Origin: Nostoc sp. CHAB 5834
GTDB taxonomy: Bacteria; Cyanobacteriota; Cyanobacteriia; Cyanobacteriales; Nostocaceae
Direction of reading: 5' to 3'
NCBI GenBank assembly: GCA_020829485.1
Contig: JAIVFU010000002.1
Location: forward strand, 1-64,000
Length of the DNA: 64,000 bases
The position numbers and the translations under genes were made by a program. The notes beneath the pieces were generated by a model. It searched no databases and had not been told where the DNA came from. It saw only the letters and a program-made list of their open reading frames with translations. This document shows positions 54,468-63,358 of the stretch, piece by piece (positions within the stretch are counted from its first letter, which is position 1; each line of letters begins with the position of its first letter).

Positions 54468-54619
54468 TTCTCTAGCTTTCCATCACTCACCGCGTCACCC
54501 CACCCTAACCCTCCCCGATGCATTGGGGAGGGAACTGGATTTCTTTTTCCCCCCAATGCATCGGGGGGATTAAGGGGGGTAAAACGCCTGTGGGACATGC
54601 ATTTTAGCTTAAGTTGACA
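54426..54619. repeat. TGTCAACTTAA-family element (copy 3)
   Basis: Exact 11-bp termini, 194 bp; interior is the inverted counterpart of 42648-42843 (CTCCCCGATGCATTGGGGAG facing CCCCCCAATGCATCGGGGGG). Confidence 0.85.
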
Positions 54620-54806
54620 GGTATGAGCATTATCTATGGTTATACATGAGAAATCAAGACTTATGTATTTTTCTTTTTTAGTATGAAACCACCCTGCTCT
54701 CCTTGCTAAGTACCTACGGTGTACACACAAGTGCTGTCCACATACGTTTCAACTCTTTTACCCACACACATTTTTGTCATATTTAAACTGTCACACTTAG
54801 CGACAT

Positions 54807-54862
54807 CCCGCCCAGAACTAAAGTTCTTCAGCTATGAGACTCGGAATTCATTCCGAGGCGGG
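54807..54862. repeat. CCGCC-family element, short form
   Basis: CCCGCCCAGAACTAAAGTTC at the left and GGAATTCATTCCGAGGCGGG at the right, 56 bp; the long central part of the other copies is absent. Confidence 0.75.
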
Positions 54863-55007
54863 ATAGAAACGTAGTGCGAGATTTATTAATAAAGATATGG
54901 TTGGGGCAAGACTTGTGTGTACACCGTAGTTGCTAAGGACAGGGGAGATGAAGCACAGCTTTATCGGGGTAAGGTACTGCTTAACCTCACTCTTATTATG
55001 AAACGCT

Positions 55008-55122
55008 ATATAGCAATCCGATTTGATTTCTGAATCACTCGTAGAGGTAAGGGACTCTTTACTGGGAAGAAGGAATAAAGGTGTACTGAGTTTTGTTCAA
55101 AAATCAAATATGAGTCCTATAG
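55008..55122. repeat. ATCAAATATNAGTCCTATA-family element (copy 2)
   Basis: TAGCAATCCGATTTGATTTC at the left, AAAATCAAATATGAGTCCTA at the right. It abuts the ilvD leader. Counterpart of 35382-35504. Confidence 0.75.
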
Positions 55123-55237
55123 CAACACAAGCACATTTGAGAAATAGAGAATTACCAATGCTCGATCGCGCCACGTATACATGAGAAAATCAGGTAATAC
55201 AATCGCAACTGTTGCGATGATGTCAGGGAAGAAAAAA
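55123..55237 (+). promoter_or_regulatory. ilvD leader with ATCGCAAC/TTGCGAT inverted repeat
   Basis: ATCGCAACTGTTGCGAT at 55201-55217 is an inverted repeat (ATCGCAA, TTGCGAT) about 20 bases before AGGGAAG, the ribosome site. Comparable words lie in both decayed copies, so it predates the duplication. The upstream in-frame codons from 55181 are leader, not protein. Confidence 0.5.
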
Positions 55238-56923
55238 ATGCCGGAGAATTTAAGAAGCCAAATTGTGACGCAAGGGGTGCAGCGATCGCCTAATCGAGCT
55301 ATGCTGCGGGCAGTTGGTTTTAAAGATGAAGATTTCAATAAAGCTATTGTAGGTATTGCCAATGGCTACAGTACAATCACTCCCTGCAATATGGGGATAA
55401 ATCAACTGGCGCTAAGAGCAGAGGCTGGGATTAAAACCGCCGGGGCGATGCCACAAATGTTTGGCACAATAACCATCAGCGATGGGATTTCGATGGGAAC
55501 TGAAGGGATGAAATATTCCCTAGTATCGCGGGAAGTCATTGCCGATTCCATTGAAACCGCCTGTACTGGACAAAGTATGGATGGTGTGCTAGCAATTGGC
55601 GGTTGTGATAAAAATATGCCAGGGGCAATGCTGGCGATCGCCCGGATGAATATCCCTGCAATATTCGTTTACGGTGGCACAATAAAACCCGGTCACTACA
55701 ACGGGCGCGATTTAACCGTAGTCAGTTCTTTTGAAGCTGTTGGTCAATACAGTGCTGGAAAAATTGACGAAAAAGAATTATTAGAAGTCGAAAGTCGCGC
55801 TTGTCCTGGTGCTGGTTCCTGCGGGGGAATGTTCACGGCTAACACCATGTCTTCAGCATTTGAAGCCCTGGGAATGAGTTTGCCCTATTCTTCGACAATG
55901 GCAGCTGAAGATGCCGAAAAAGCCGACAGTACCGAAAAATCGGCTTATGCGTTAGTCGAAGCCATTCGGAAACAAATCTTACCCCGCCAAATTATCACCC
56001 GCAAATCTATAGAGAATGCTATCTCTGTGATTATGGCGGTGGGTGGTTCGACTAATGCAGTCTTGCATTTTTTAGCGATCGCCCGCGCTGCTGATGTAGA
56101 GTTAACTCTGGATGACTTTGAAACCATCCGTGCCCGTGTTCCTGTTTTGTGTGATTTAAAACCAAGCGGTAAATATGTAGCTACAGATTTGCACAAAGCT
56201 GGTGGCATTCCGCAAGTAATGAAAATGCTACTTGTGCATGACTTATTACATGGTGATAGCCTCACCATCACGGGTCAAACGATCGCAGAGATATTGGCAG
56301 ATATACCAGAAGAACCATCCGTCAATCAAGATGTGATTCGGACTTGGAATAACCCGATGTATCCTCAAGGACACTTAGCCATCCTCAGAGGTAATTTAGC
56401 AACAGAAGGGGCTGTAGCTAAAATTACTGGTGTTAAAAAACCAGTAATTACCGGCCCCGCACGGGTGTTTGAATCAGAAGAAGCCTCTTTAGATGCAATT
56501 TTGGCGGGTAAAATTCAAGCTGGTGATATTTTGGTTATCCGCTATGAAGGGCCCAAGGGTGGCCCTGGAATGCGAGAAATGTTGGCTCCCACCTCAGCAA
56601 TTATTGGTGCTGGTTTGGGTGATGCGGTGGGATTAATTACCGATGGGCGCTTTTCTGGCGGGACTTACGGCATGGTAGTTGGTCATGTTGCTCCAGAAGC
56701 AGCAGTGGGTGGTGCGATCGCGCTTGTAGAAGAAGGCGATAGTATTACCATTGATGCACCTGCACGCCTCTTGCAATTGAATATATCTGAGTCAGAATTG
56801 GCTCGTCGTCGTGCCAATTGGCAGCCCCCCGCTCCACGTTACACTAAAGGCGTGTTGGCGAAATATGCCAAATTGGTATCTTCTAGCAGTATTGGGGCTG
56901 TGACAGATTTGGATTTGTTTTAG
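55238..56923 (+). CDS. ilvD: Dihydroxy-acid dehydratase
   Basis: IlvD dehydrates 2,3-dihydroxy-isovalerate and -3-methylvalerate, the third step of valine, leucine and isoleucine synthesis, using an iron-sulfur cluster. ATG 55238 is chosen: it gives the family start [20 protein letters not shown] and has AGGGAAG upstream. The 561-residue product is complete. Cluster cysteines are in [25 protein letters not shown] and [34 protein letters not shown] and [19 protein letters not shown] form the C-terminal active-site region. It is the last and only intact member of three related 5' ends in this region and is enclosed by direct repeats. Confidence 0.97.
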   Translation: MPENLRSQIVTQGVQRSPNRAMLRAVGFKDEDFNKAIVGIANGYSTITPCNMGINQLALRAEAGIKTAGAMPQMFGTITISDGISMGTEGMKYSLVSREVIADSIETACTGQSMDGVLAIGGCDKNMPGAMLAIARMNIPAIFVYGGTIKPGHYNGRDLTVVSSFEAVGQYSAGKIDEKELLEVESRACPGAGSCGGMFTANTMSSAFEALGMSLPYSSTMAAEDAEKADSTEKSAYALVEAIRKQILPRQIITRKSIENAISVIMAVGGSTNAVLHFLAIARAADVELTLDDFETIRARVPVLCDLKPSGKYVATDLHKAGGIPQVMKMLLVHDLLHGDSLTITGQTIAEILADIPEEPSVNQDVIRTWNNPMYPQGHLAILRGNLATEGAVAKITGVKKPVITGPARVFESEEASLDAILAGKIQAGDILVIRYEGPKGGPGMREMLAPTSAIIGAGLGDAVGLITDGRFSGGTYGMVVGHVAPEAAVGGAIALVEEGDSITIDAPARLLQLNISESELARRRANWQPPAPRYTKGVLAKYAKLVSSSSIGAVTDLDLF

Positions 56924-57017
56924 CTAACCTGACATGATGCAAACTACCTACACTGTACCGTCAGGTCAGTGTAGGCTACCCAATTTATATTTTACATTAT
57001 TAGGACTTACGCACTAT

Positions 57018-57167
57018 ACAAATGCATCGTGATGTGCAGTACCTAAAATAGGCTACTTTAGGCTTTTCTTAATTATCCGGCGATGGTAAATAGACCATGC
57101 TGTGCCCCTACAGCATTGCTCATGGGTGTCAACTTAACGTGAAACCCTTGTAGAAAGGTGAGATTCT
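57018..57167. repeat. Direct repeat flanking ilvD, right copy
   Basis: See 54299-54467. This copy also holds one terminus of the TGTCAACTTAA element (57127-57137) without a partner, and ends just before the mnmE stop. Confidence 0.75.
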
Positions 57168-57180
57168 GGCAATTTACCCT

Positions 57181-58575
57181 TCATTTACCAATACAAAATT
57201 TGCTAAAAATCTTATCTAAAACTGATTCTGTAACTTCTTCACCAGTAATTTCTCCTAGTGCCTGGATTGCACCGCGTAAGTCAATTGTCCAGAAATCAAG
57301 AGGTAGTTGCTGGGCAATTGTTGCTTGTACTTGTTCTAAGGAAATTTTAGCTTGAGTTAAGGCTGCTGCTTGTCTTTGATTAATAGCTAAATCCATATCA
57401 GCAGCTTGCAATTCTCCAGTTTTAACTATTTCTAAAATTGCTGTTTCTAAAGGATCAATGCCTTGATTTTGGGCTGCTGCTGTGACAATTCGAGATTTTA
57501 TATTTGGGATTTTTGATTGAATATTTTTACTTTCGCCTTCTTCTACTAAATCAATTTTGTTAATAACTAGAATTAATGGACGGTGTTGCACTTGTTCATA
57601 AATTTCTTGATCGCCTTCCGTCCAACCTGCTGAAGCGTCGATGGTAAGCAAGACTAAATCAGCTGCATTGGCAGCACGACGCGATCGCTCTACGCCAATT
57701 TTTTCCACTTGGTCTGTTGTTTCCCGAATCCCCGCAGTATCTAGCACTTGTACAGGAATTCCCCCAACAACTAACTGCGATTCGACAACATCGCGGGTTG
57801 TACCGGGTAAGTCAGTCACAATGGCGCGATCGCTCTGGCTCCAAGCGTTCAATAAGCTCGACTTACCCACATTTGGCCGCCCCACAATTGCCACTTTTAA
57901 ACCTGTGCGTAGCAACTCACCTTTGTCTTTGGTTGCCAATAACCTAATTATTTCTGCGGCAATTTTCTCGATTTCTGATATTATGACTTTATCATCCAAC
58001 GGAGGAAGGTCTTCCTCAAAATCAATTCGAGCTTCGATTTCTGCCAAAATATCTAAGCAGTTGGCGCGTAACTGCCGGATCGGATGAGCTAATTTTCCTT
58101 GCAAACCAGCTAAGGCAGTTTGAGCAGCTTGAGGCGATCGCGCTCCCACTAAATCAGCAATAGCTTCGGCTTGAGTTAGATCCAATCGTCCATTCAAAAA
58201 GGCGCGAAGAGTAAATTCTCCAGGTTGGGCTAGTCTTGCACCGTTTTCCAAACAGAGTTGTAATACCTGTTGCACTGCCATAATTCCCCCGTGGCAATGG
58301 AATTCCACCACATCTTCACGGGTATAAGAACGGGGTGCTTTCATAATTAGCAACAGAGCTTCATCTACCAGTTGTTGCGTCTGGGGATGGCGAATGTAAC
58401 CGTAGAGAATCTGGTGACTTTCCCAAACTTGTCGCCCTGGTGCGTGAAAAAAAGTTTGAGCTAGAGCCATTGCTTGGGAACCGGATACCCGCACAATCCC
58501 AACACTACCCTGTTGGGGGACAACAGCAGTGGCGATCGCAGCGATAGTTCCAGTAGTAGCAAAAACTTCTGACAT
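57181..58575 (-). CDS. mnmE: tRNA uridine-5-carboxymethylaminomethyl modification GTPase MnmE
   Basis: MnmE works with MnmG (GidA) on the wobble uridine of certain tRNAs. The 464 residues have the N-terminal folate-binding domain (to about 120, [19 protein letters not shown] and [17 protein letters not shown]), a helical domain, and an inserted G domain with [12 protein letters not shown], the DTAGIRET G3 and NKIDLVEEG. The C-terminal CIGK motif (Cys461) is the family hallmark. ATG start; complete. Confidence 0.97.
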   Translation of the reverse strand: MSEVFATTGTIAAIATAVVPQQGSVGIVRVSGSQAMALAQTFFHAPGRQVWESHQILYGYIRHPQTQQLVDEALLLIMKAPRSYTREDVVEFHCHGGIMAVQQVLQLCLENGARLAQPGEFTLRAFLNGRLDLTQAEAIADLVGARSPQAAQTALAGLQGKLAHPIRQLRANCLDILAEIEARIDFEEDLPPLDDKVIISEIEKIAAEIIRLLATKDKGELLRTGLKVAIVGRPNVGKSSLLNAWSQSDRAIVTDLPGTTRDVVESQLVVGGIPVQVLDTAGIRETTDQVEKIGVERSRRAANAADLVLLTIDASAGWTEGDQEIYEQVQHRPLILVINKIDLVEEGESKNIQSKIPNIKSRIVTAAAQNQGIDPLETAILEIVKTGELQAADMDLAINQRQAAALTQAKISLEQVQATIAQQLPLDFWTIDLRGAIQALGEITGEEVTESVLDKIFSKFCIGK

Positions 58576-58911
58576 GAGCGCCCTTCATAAGAGTGAGGAG
58601 AGACGCGATTAATCGCGTTTGTACTTAAGATTCAAAATCATAACTCATAACTCATAACTTTCTAAATGGTAAGTATTTAGACTAATAGGATGGCAACCGC
58701 CAAGGTAAAATTTACAAAGAAGGGGAAGGGGGAAAGGTAAAAGCCTCGCCGGCAAGTGGCGCGACCTGTCCACCCCTTTCCCCTTTAACCTTTTCCCTTT
58801 TCCCTGGAGGGTAATGCCTGATAGTAAAGAGTTAGGAATGAAAATTATAACTCCTGTACAGACGCGATTAATCGCGTCTCTGCTCATAACTTTTAGAGAG
58901 AGGAATTTACT
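58576..58911. other. Intergenic region with several repeat types
   Basis: Palindromes GACGCGATTAATCGCGT at 58593-58609 and 58861-58877; a G-rich block (about 58722-58740) facing a C-rich block (about 58774-58805); and AGTGGCGCGA with GCCTCGCCGGCA, also seen near 23625-23648. No gene. Confidence 0.6.
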
Positions 58912-59112
58912 GTGGAGCAAAAAATTAACTGCGCTGTAGCTTGTGTTAACGGGTGTGTTTTAGGGGATAAATGCCCCAATCTTGAGTTTAGAGACGCAGC
59001 TGCAAAATTTATTGAAGAGACTCCCTTAGACAAAATGTTGGAGTTGGCACAAGAACGCCTGCGGAAAAAAATGACGGAACCGCCAAAATGGGTTTTTCCT
59101 GAAGATCCATAG
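58912..59112 (+). CDS. Small Cys-rich protein (66 aa), unknown
   Basis: GTG start with GAGG 8 bases upstream. Cysteines 7, 11, 15 and 21 (CAVACVNGCVLGDKC) could bind an iron-sulfur cluster or zinc. The rest is a charged helix (FIEETPLDKMLELAQERL) and a Pro/Trp end (PPKWVFPEDP). The ribosome site and codon pattern support a real gene. No named family recognised. Convergent with the HetZ-related gene, about 35 bases between stops. Confidence 0.7.
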   Translation: MEQKINCAVACVNGCVLGDKCPNLEFRDAAAKFIEETPLDKMLELAQERLRKKMTEPPKWVFPEDP

Positions 59113-59146
59113 CATTGGCGTTAACAGGCTCAAGCAAGACATCAGC

Positions 59147-60280
59147 TTACTCCTGGGTTCTTAAAGCTTGGGCTGCAAGATAGATTTTTGTCCATTCGCC
59201 TAACACTTGATGGGTTTTGAGTTTTAACTGTTGGCCTATTGCTTCTATTGAGTTACCTGCTCTCCGCAAATCTAGAATCTGCTGCCCCAGAGGAGTCAAT
59301 TTTTCATCAAGTTGCTGCCATTGGTTTTGGCTTAAACCCAAGTTATGTTCTTGCAAGGAAATTGAGAGCCAATTATCTACTAGCTCTGGTTTATCTTTGA
59401 GGGCAAAAACACGCACAGCGTGGTAACTAATTTTTTCTCGCAGACGGTATACTTCTTTAGTCTCCTTATTTAATTTGTGGGCGATCTCTTGCTGGGATTT
59501 ACCTTGTAAATATAGTTGTAGCCACTGTAGTGCGTCTGTTCCTACATTTTCTTGTAAATAATTTTCAAATTCTTTTTGTACTGACTGACGCAGGGCAACT
59601 TGTTCTTCTAGCTGTTGTGCTTCAATATATTCTGCGATCGCCTGACAATCGACTAAGTTAACTCGATTGTCACTGTCCTCTGTGAGAACTTCTTCTGACA
59701 CCAGTCTAATCAAGTCACGACCTGGCACTTGGGTTAAGCCACCGCGCTGAGTGCGACGTAAATAATTCACAAACCGATAAGCTAATAGGGGTTGATTGCG
59801 TACTGGTCGCAGACAATATTCTTCTACACTGGCAAATAGCAGAGCATCCCTTAATCGTTTATCAGTTGTATATTTGGCAATATCAGCCATTTGTTGTTGC
59901 ATGTAGGCATCAGTTTGCAGCAATTCTTGGAGTACTTCTTGCAATACATCCATGACACTACGCTGGCGATCGCGGCTGAGGGCAACCCAAGTCTGAATTT
60001 TATTCCGTAATGTTACTAAACTCCCCAATCGCGTTATCAAGTTTTGATAAGCACGTTCTCGCCCTTGTCCTAAATAGCGTTGACGTAAAATTCTCCAGCG
60101 ATATTCCTTCGCTTGTTTGGCGATATCGATTTCCTTGGGGTTCAACAGATCAAACCCTTTTAAGTCAGATCCCAATAACCAGAGAATAATACTTTGCCTA
60201 GCAGCTTCATTTTGGTCTGGAAATTCCGCAGCCAAGCGCTTTCGCCAATCTAAAGCCAGTTGTTCTACATTTGTTGTCAT
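59147..60280 (-). CDS. HetZ-related protein (putative DNA-binding)
   Basis: ATG 60280 is chosen because AGGAGG lies about 11 bases upstream; the frame is open 42 codons further up. The 377-residue soluble protein is largely helical. The middle shows LRDALLFASVEEYCLRPVRN, LLAYRFVNYLRRTQRGGLTQ and VPGRDLIRLVS, which I recall from HetZ and HetZ-related proteins of heterocyst-forming cyanobacteria. The last third has helix-turn-helix-like patterns (KSQQEIAHKLNKETKEVYRL and GNSIEAIGQQLKLKTHQVL). A role in gene regulation is likely; heterocyst function is only inferred from the resemblance. It could also be an unrelated sigma-like regulator. Confidence 0.6.
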   Translation of the reverse strand: MTTNVEQLALDWRKRLAAEFPDQNEAARQSIILWLLGSDLKGFDLLNPKEIDIAKQAKEYRWRILRQRYLGQGRERAYQNLITRLGSLVTLRNKIQTWVALSRDRQRSVMDVLQEVLQELLQTDAYMQQQMADIAKYTTDKRLRDALLFASVEEYCLRPVRNQPLLAYRFVNYLRRTQRGGLTQVPGRDLIRLVSEEVLTEDSDNRVNLVDCQAIAEYIEAQQLEEQVALRQSVQKEFENYLQENVGTDALQWLQLYLQGKSQQEIAHKLNKETKEVYRLREKISYHAVRVFALKDKPELVDNWLSISLQEHNLGLSQNQWQQLDEKLTPLGQQILDLRRAGNSIEAIGQQLKLKTHQVLGEWTKIYLAAQALRTQE

Positions 60281-60639
60281 AGTAAGATTGCCCTCCTCGG
60301 AAGCCTGTTTGAGAGTGGCGATTCCCTGCCTCTCAAAACCTGCATACTCTATATACTCGACAATAGTTTCCTTTTGCTCCGAGTTTATCGTTAATTTTTT
60401 AAACACGAGAATCAGTTTGAATCCTCATAAATTTTAAAACCTAATTCGTTGAAACTGCATCAGGATTAAGTATTACTCTTTATTTCTTTTTTTTATTACC
60501 TTATTATTCGATATTGGACATGTTGTTTTGGCTATATACCTATTAACGTAAAAGTAAGTAGGCAACATAAAAACAAATTATCTTAAAAGAATCAAATGCG
60601 GATCAATACTGCTCGTTTAAGGCTAAAAAATAAAAATGT

Positions 60640-60714
60640 GTAGGTTGGGTTGAGGAACGAAGCCCAACATTTCCAGGGCTTTGTTGGGTTTCACTAAAGT
60701 TCAACTCAACCTAC
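60640..60714. repeat. Inverted repeat element, GTAGGTTGGGTTGA termini
   Basis: GTAGGTTGGGTTGA and TCAACTCAACCTAC face each other around GAAGCCCAACATTTCCAGGG. Partial match at 30360-30412. Just downstream, CTCATATAAA-type words repeat four times (60838-60880). Confidence 0.8.
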
Positions 60715-61161
60715 AAATCTTCAAAACCTATGCAGTAATGAAATGCGGATAATCTACCAAGGTAATAAAAATAAGGGCGTTCGTTTAATGTCTTCCTAAT
60801 TATTATGCCATTATTTTTGATTTAAGTTAGTTCAAAACCTCATATAAAAGCTCATATAAACTTTCATATAAAACTCATAATTATTATCAAAAATATAATT
60901 AGTTTGTAACAAAGTGTTTTTGATAAATTGTATCCAATGTTTTTGGGGAGCATCCCAGTTTTTGCAAAGAGGGCAAAAATCAGTCAGGATGAGTAAGACG
61001 AGTCTATTTACCTATTGACAACCCCAGAATATAAGCAAAGTCTTCAATAACATGTTCAGGCAACCAAAGCCCTATTTACTGATTGTAAGGGTAAACAAAT
61101 ACAAAACTTTTCCCGTTATCTCAATAAGCATCGCCCGCGCATTATTAAGCACGAATATCAG

Positions 61162-61329
61162 CAGGGCTATTTCGTTCTAGACAGAAACCGCCCAGAACTG
61201 AAGTTCCGGGCTAATAGCTAAAGTCTGTTAAAACGGACTATAACCTTTTCTCAGTCGTCTTTAGACGACTTTCGCTATTAGACTCAGAATTCATTCTGAG
61301 GCGGACTAGATGAGAATGAAATAGCCCTG
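61162..61329. mobile_element. 168-bp MITE with CAGGGCTATTTC termini and 10-bp target duplication
   Basis: Begins CAGGGCTATTTCGTTCTAG and ends GAATGAAATAGCCCTG. CGAATATCAG occurs just before (61152-61161) and just after (61330-61339), a clear target-site duplication. It interrupts the transposase relic and carries a CCGCC-family element inside. Confidence 0.85.
61188..61304. repeat. CCGCC-family element (copy 4), nested
   Basis: Starts CCGCCCAGAACTGAAGTTCC and ends ATTCATTCTGAGGCGG, with TAATAGCTAAAGTC and GACTTTCGCTATTAG as inner inverted blocks. Confidence 0.8.
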
Positions 61330-61618
61330 CGAATATCAGCAAGCTGAACAAATTTGTTCGATTGCTTCTGGTTCGATTGAATCTGCCGTTAAACAGGTTA
61401 ACCGTAGAACAGAGATTTCCGGGGCACAATGGAAACAAGAAAATGTGCCTCAAGTCCTTGCTCATCGCTGTTCCTACCACAATGGATTATTGTCTGTTTG
61501 ATCCACCTTAAAAAGTGAGATGCTCGACCAGAATAAATGTACAATATGAGGCTCAAAATCCAGTAATGCCTGACTGATATCGCATTTAGCCATCTCCCCG
61601 ATTTAACCTATTTATCAT

Positions 61619-63244
61619 CTAAATATCTAACCCAACAACCATTAACTCAGGCGGATGTTCAATAATGAACTGGTAATACACCTCTCGTCGCTCCTGGGGT
61701 GAAAGAGTTAACTGCCATTCTAAAATCCCCATTTCACCAAGTTGAATTTGCGGATTGCTGCGGCTCAGACGCACTTTAATTTGCTCATTGCGACTAACTG
61801 GTAATTGTTCAGTTAGTTTTAGATTTACTTCTTTGTCTAATAAGTTAGTAATGAACAATCGATAACTATAACTAATCCGGCGCTGGTTGCTAATCAATCT
61901 TTTGTCTACCAGACGTTCAACTAAATCGCGCTCAATTTTAAAACCTTCATCAATGCCTAAGTTCAGTTTGAACTCTTGCCCTGGTGCAATATTTTCTAAC
62001 TGAGTTGTCCCAATAAAAACATTGTCGCGGAAAATATTCGCTTTACCTGGTAACAAAGTTGCACCGTTGGGATTATTTTTGACATTAGCTTGCAGATAAG
62101 CGAAGCTTACTAAGCGTGGCATTGCCACATAATCGAAGCTACAAGGATAATTATCATTGAAAATTGTAGTTTTATGAGGTGCGCCATCACTGGGAATGTT
62201 ACTGCCACCAGTCAATTTAAAGGTAACTACATTCCCTTGTTTAGATACTTCTGCTGTAACGGTTTCTGCTGGAATGAAATTATCATCTCCAACTTCGTCT
62301 TCTTCTTGCCAATCTGTTTTGGCAGCAGGAGGAGCTTGTTCTGGTATGGGAGGTAACAGTGGTCGCTGGGCAGGCAATTGTCGTTGTCGTAACATTTGTG
62401 GACGTGGTGCATCAATATACCAGGGTTCAAGTTTGGGTGGGAGTGTACCTAATCCTGGTTTAGCGGTAGAAAGGGTGAGATTTGCACCAATCCAATCTTC
62501 GCCGATGCTTTGAGTGATTTCTGCAAGGTAGCTCAAATGGACAATATCGCTGGTGGTGCTAAAGCGCAAGTCATATAACGGAGTCCAACTGGCGCGATTC
62601 ACCAAATATGATATTTCTAGCTCAAACTCGCCTTCACCTGCAACTTCAACTCCTACAACTAAGCTAAAACTCTCTTTAGGATGAGGTGTTTGGATTATTT
62701 GTAATGAGGTGTGGAGTGCTTGCAGTTGTTTGTCTAATTCCTGCTGTTGAGTTTTGCACTCTCCAGATGCGATCGCATACTCACTATACTGGCTTCCGAG
62801 AAAGTTCAAAAAATCTAAAGTTTCGCTAAGGCTAAGATTTTTCCGAGACAAACTCTGTGCAAAGGGCTCCTCTGTTTTTTCACGCAATCCGGCGATAAAA
62901 CTAGACTGCAATGCTAAAGCATCCACTTGAGCTTGCAGGTGGCGTTTTTCTGCTTCTAACTGCTGAATTTGCCTTGTTAAATGTGCAAGCTCCGCTACAG
63001 GTTCAGTGGTGTAGATGCGATCGCTACTTACTCCAAGCAAACGCACCCCTACCGTACCAGTACCACTCACCCTGATAGACTCAGTTTCCATCTCTGGCAC
63101 TGGGCTAATTACTAATTCCTGTTCAATTCCTGTTAAATCAACTACACCCCGCCGTGTAACCAATGCTCTGTCAGTATATACGGTAACAGCTACAATCTCG
63201 CTTTGTACTGTTTTGCGCCAAGACGGTATTTCCGGGTTAACCAC
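61619..63244 (-). CDS. MuiA-family protein (DUF4139/DUF4140)
   Basis: A 541-residue protein of the mucoidy-inhibitor MuiA family. The GTG start gives MVNPEIPSWRKTVQSEIVAV. The N-terminal DUF4140 part has VTVYTDRALVTRRGVVDL; a coiled coil follows (about 85-175, LTRQIQQLEAEKRHLQAQVD). The DUF4139 part has YLVNRASWTPLYDLR and QSIGEDWIGANLTLSTAKPG. A Pro/Gln-rich insert is near 285-315. The end LGEMGILEWQLTLSPQERRE is typical. No signal peptide. Function unknown; the name comes from an effect on mucoid polysaccharide in other bacteria. Confidence 0.88.
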   Translation of the reverse strand: MVNPEIPSWRKTVQSEIVAVTVYTDRALVTRRGVVDLTGIEQELVISPVPEMETESIRVSGTGTVGVRLLGVSSDRIYTTEPVAELAHLTRQIQQLEAEKRHLQAQVDALALQSSFIAGLREKTEEPFAQSLSRKNLSLSETLDFLNFLGSQYSEYAIASGECKTQQQELDKQLQALHTSLQIIQTPHPKESFSLVVGVEVAGEGEFELEISYLVNRASWTPLYDLRFSTTSDIVHLSYLAEITQSIGEDWIGANLTLSTAKPGLGTLPPKLEPWYIDAPRPQMLRQRQLPAQRPLLPPIPEQAPPAAKTDWQEEDEVGDDNFIPAETVTAEVSKQGNVVTFKLTGGSNIPSDGAPHKTTIFNDNYPCSFDYVAMPRLVSFAYLQANVKNNPNGATLLPGKANIFRDNVFIGTTQLENIAPGQEFKLNLGIDEGFKIERDLVERLVDKRLISNQRRISYSYRLFITNLLDKEVNLKLTEQLPVSRNEQIKVRLSRSNPQIQLGEMGILEWQLTLSPQERREVYYQFIIEHPPELMVVGLDI

Positions 63245-63320
63245 TGCCAGTTTTCCCCCATTTCTAATGGTTCTGCTGGTTAATTGTCAATGCTTCCCGG
63301 TCTAGCCGTCAACCCCTTTA

Positions 63321-63358
63321 GGTAATTCGTAATTTGTAATTACGAATTACGAATTATT
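63321..63358. repeat. AATTCGTAATT palindromic repeat
   Basis: GTAATTCGTAATTTGTAATT and TACGAATTACGAATT face each other, forming a hairpin right at the rbcR stop. A related GGAATTACGAATT word is at about 53972. It may act as terminator of rbcR. Confidence 0.75.

Larger units (their letters stand above)
61057..61501 (+). pseudogene. Transposase relic (ISKra4-like) split by a small element
   Basis: The left part encodes QATKALFTDCKGKQIQNFSR, YLNKHRPRIIKHEYQQ. The right part, from 61331, encodes EYQQAEQICSIASGSIESAV, KQVNRRTEISGAQWKQ and ends YHNGLLSV before TGA at 61499-61501. Joined, they read like the C-terminal end of an ISKra4-family transposase (by recall). The 168-bp element 61162-61329 separates them. 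The N-terminal part is gone. The region from 60281 to 61056 holds no gene apart from repeats. Confidence 0.6.

Noticed and set aside
55181..55237. N-terminal extension of IlvD ([10 protein letters not shown]...)
   Set aside because: The family start is at 55238 with a ribosome site; the upstream codons are leader containing an inverted repeat.
58645..58920. 91-codon minus-strand frame
   Set aside because: Covers facing G-rich and C-rich repeats; no domain seen.
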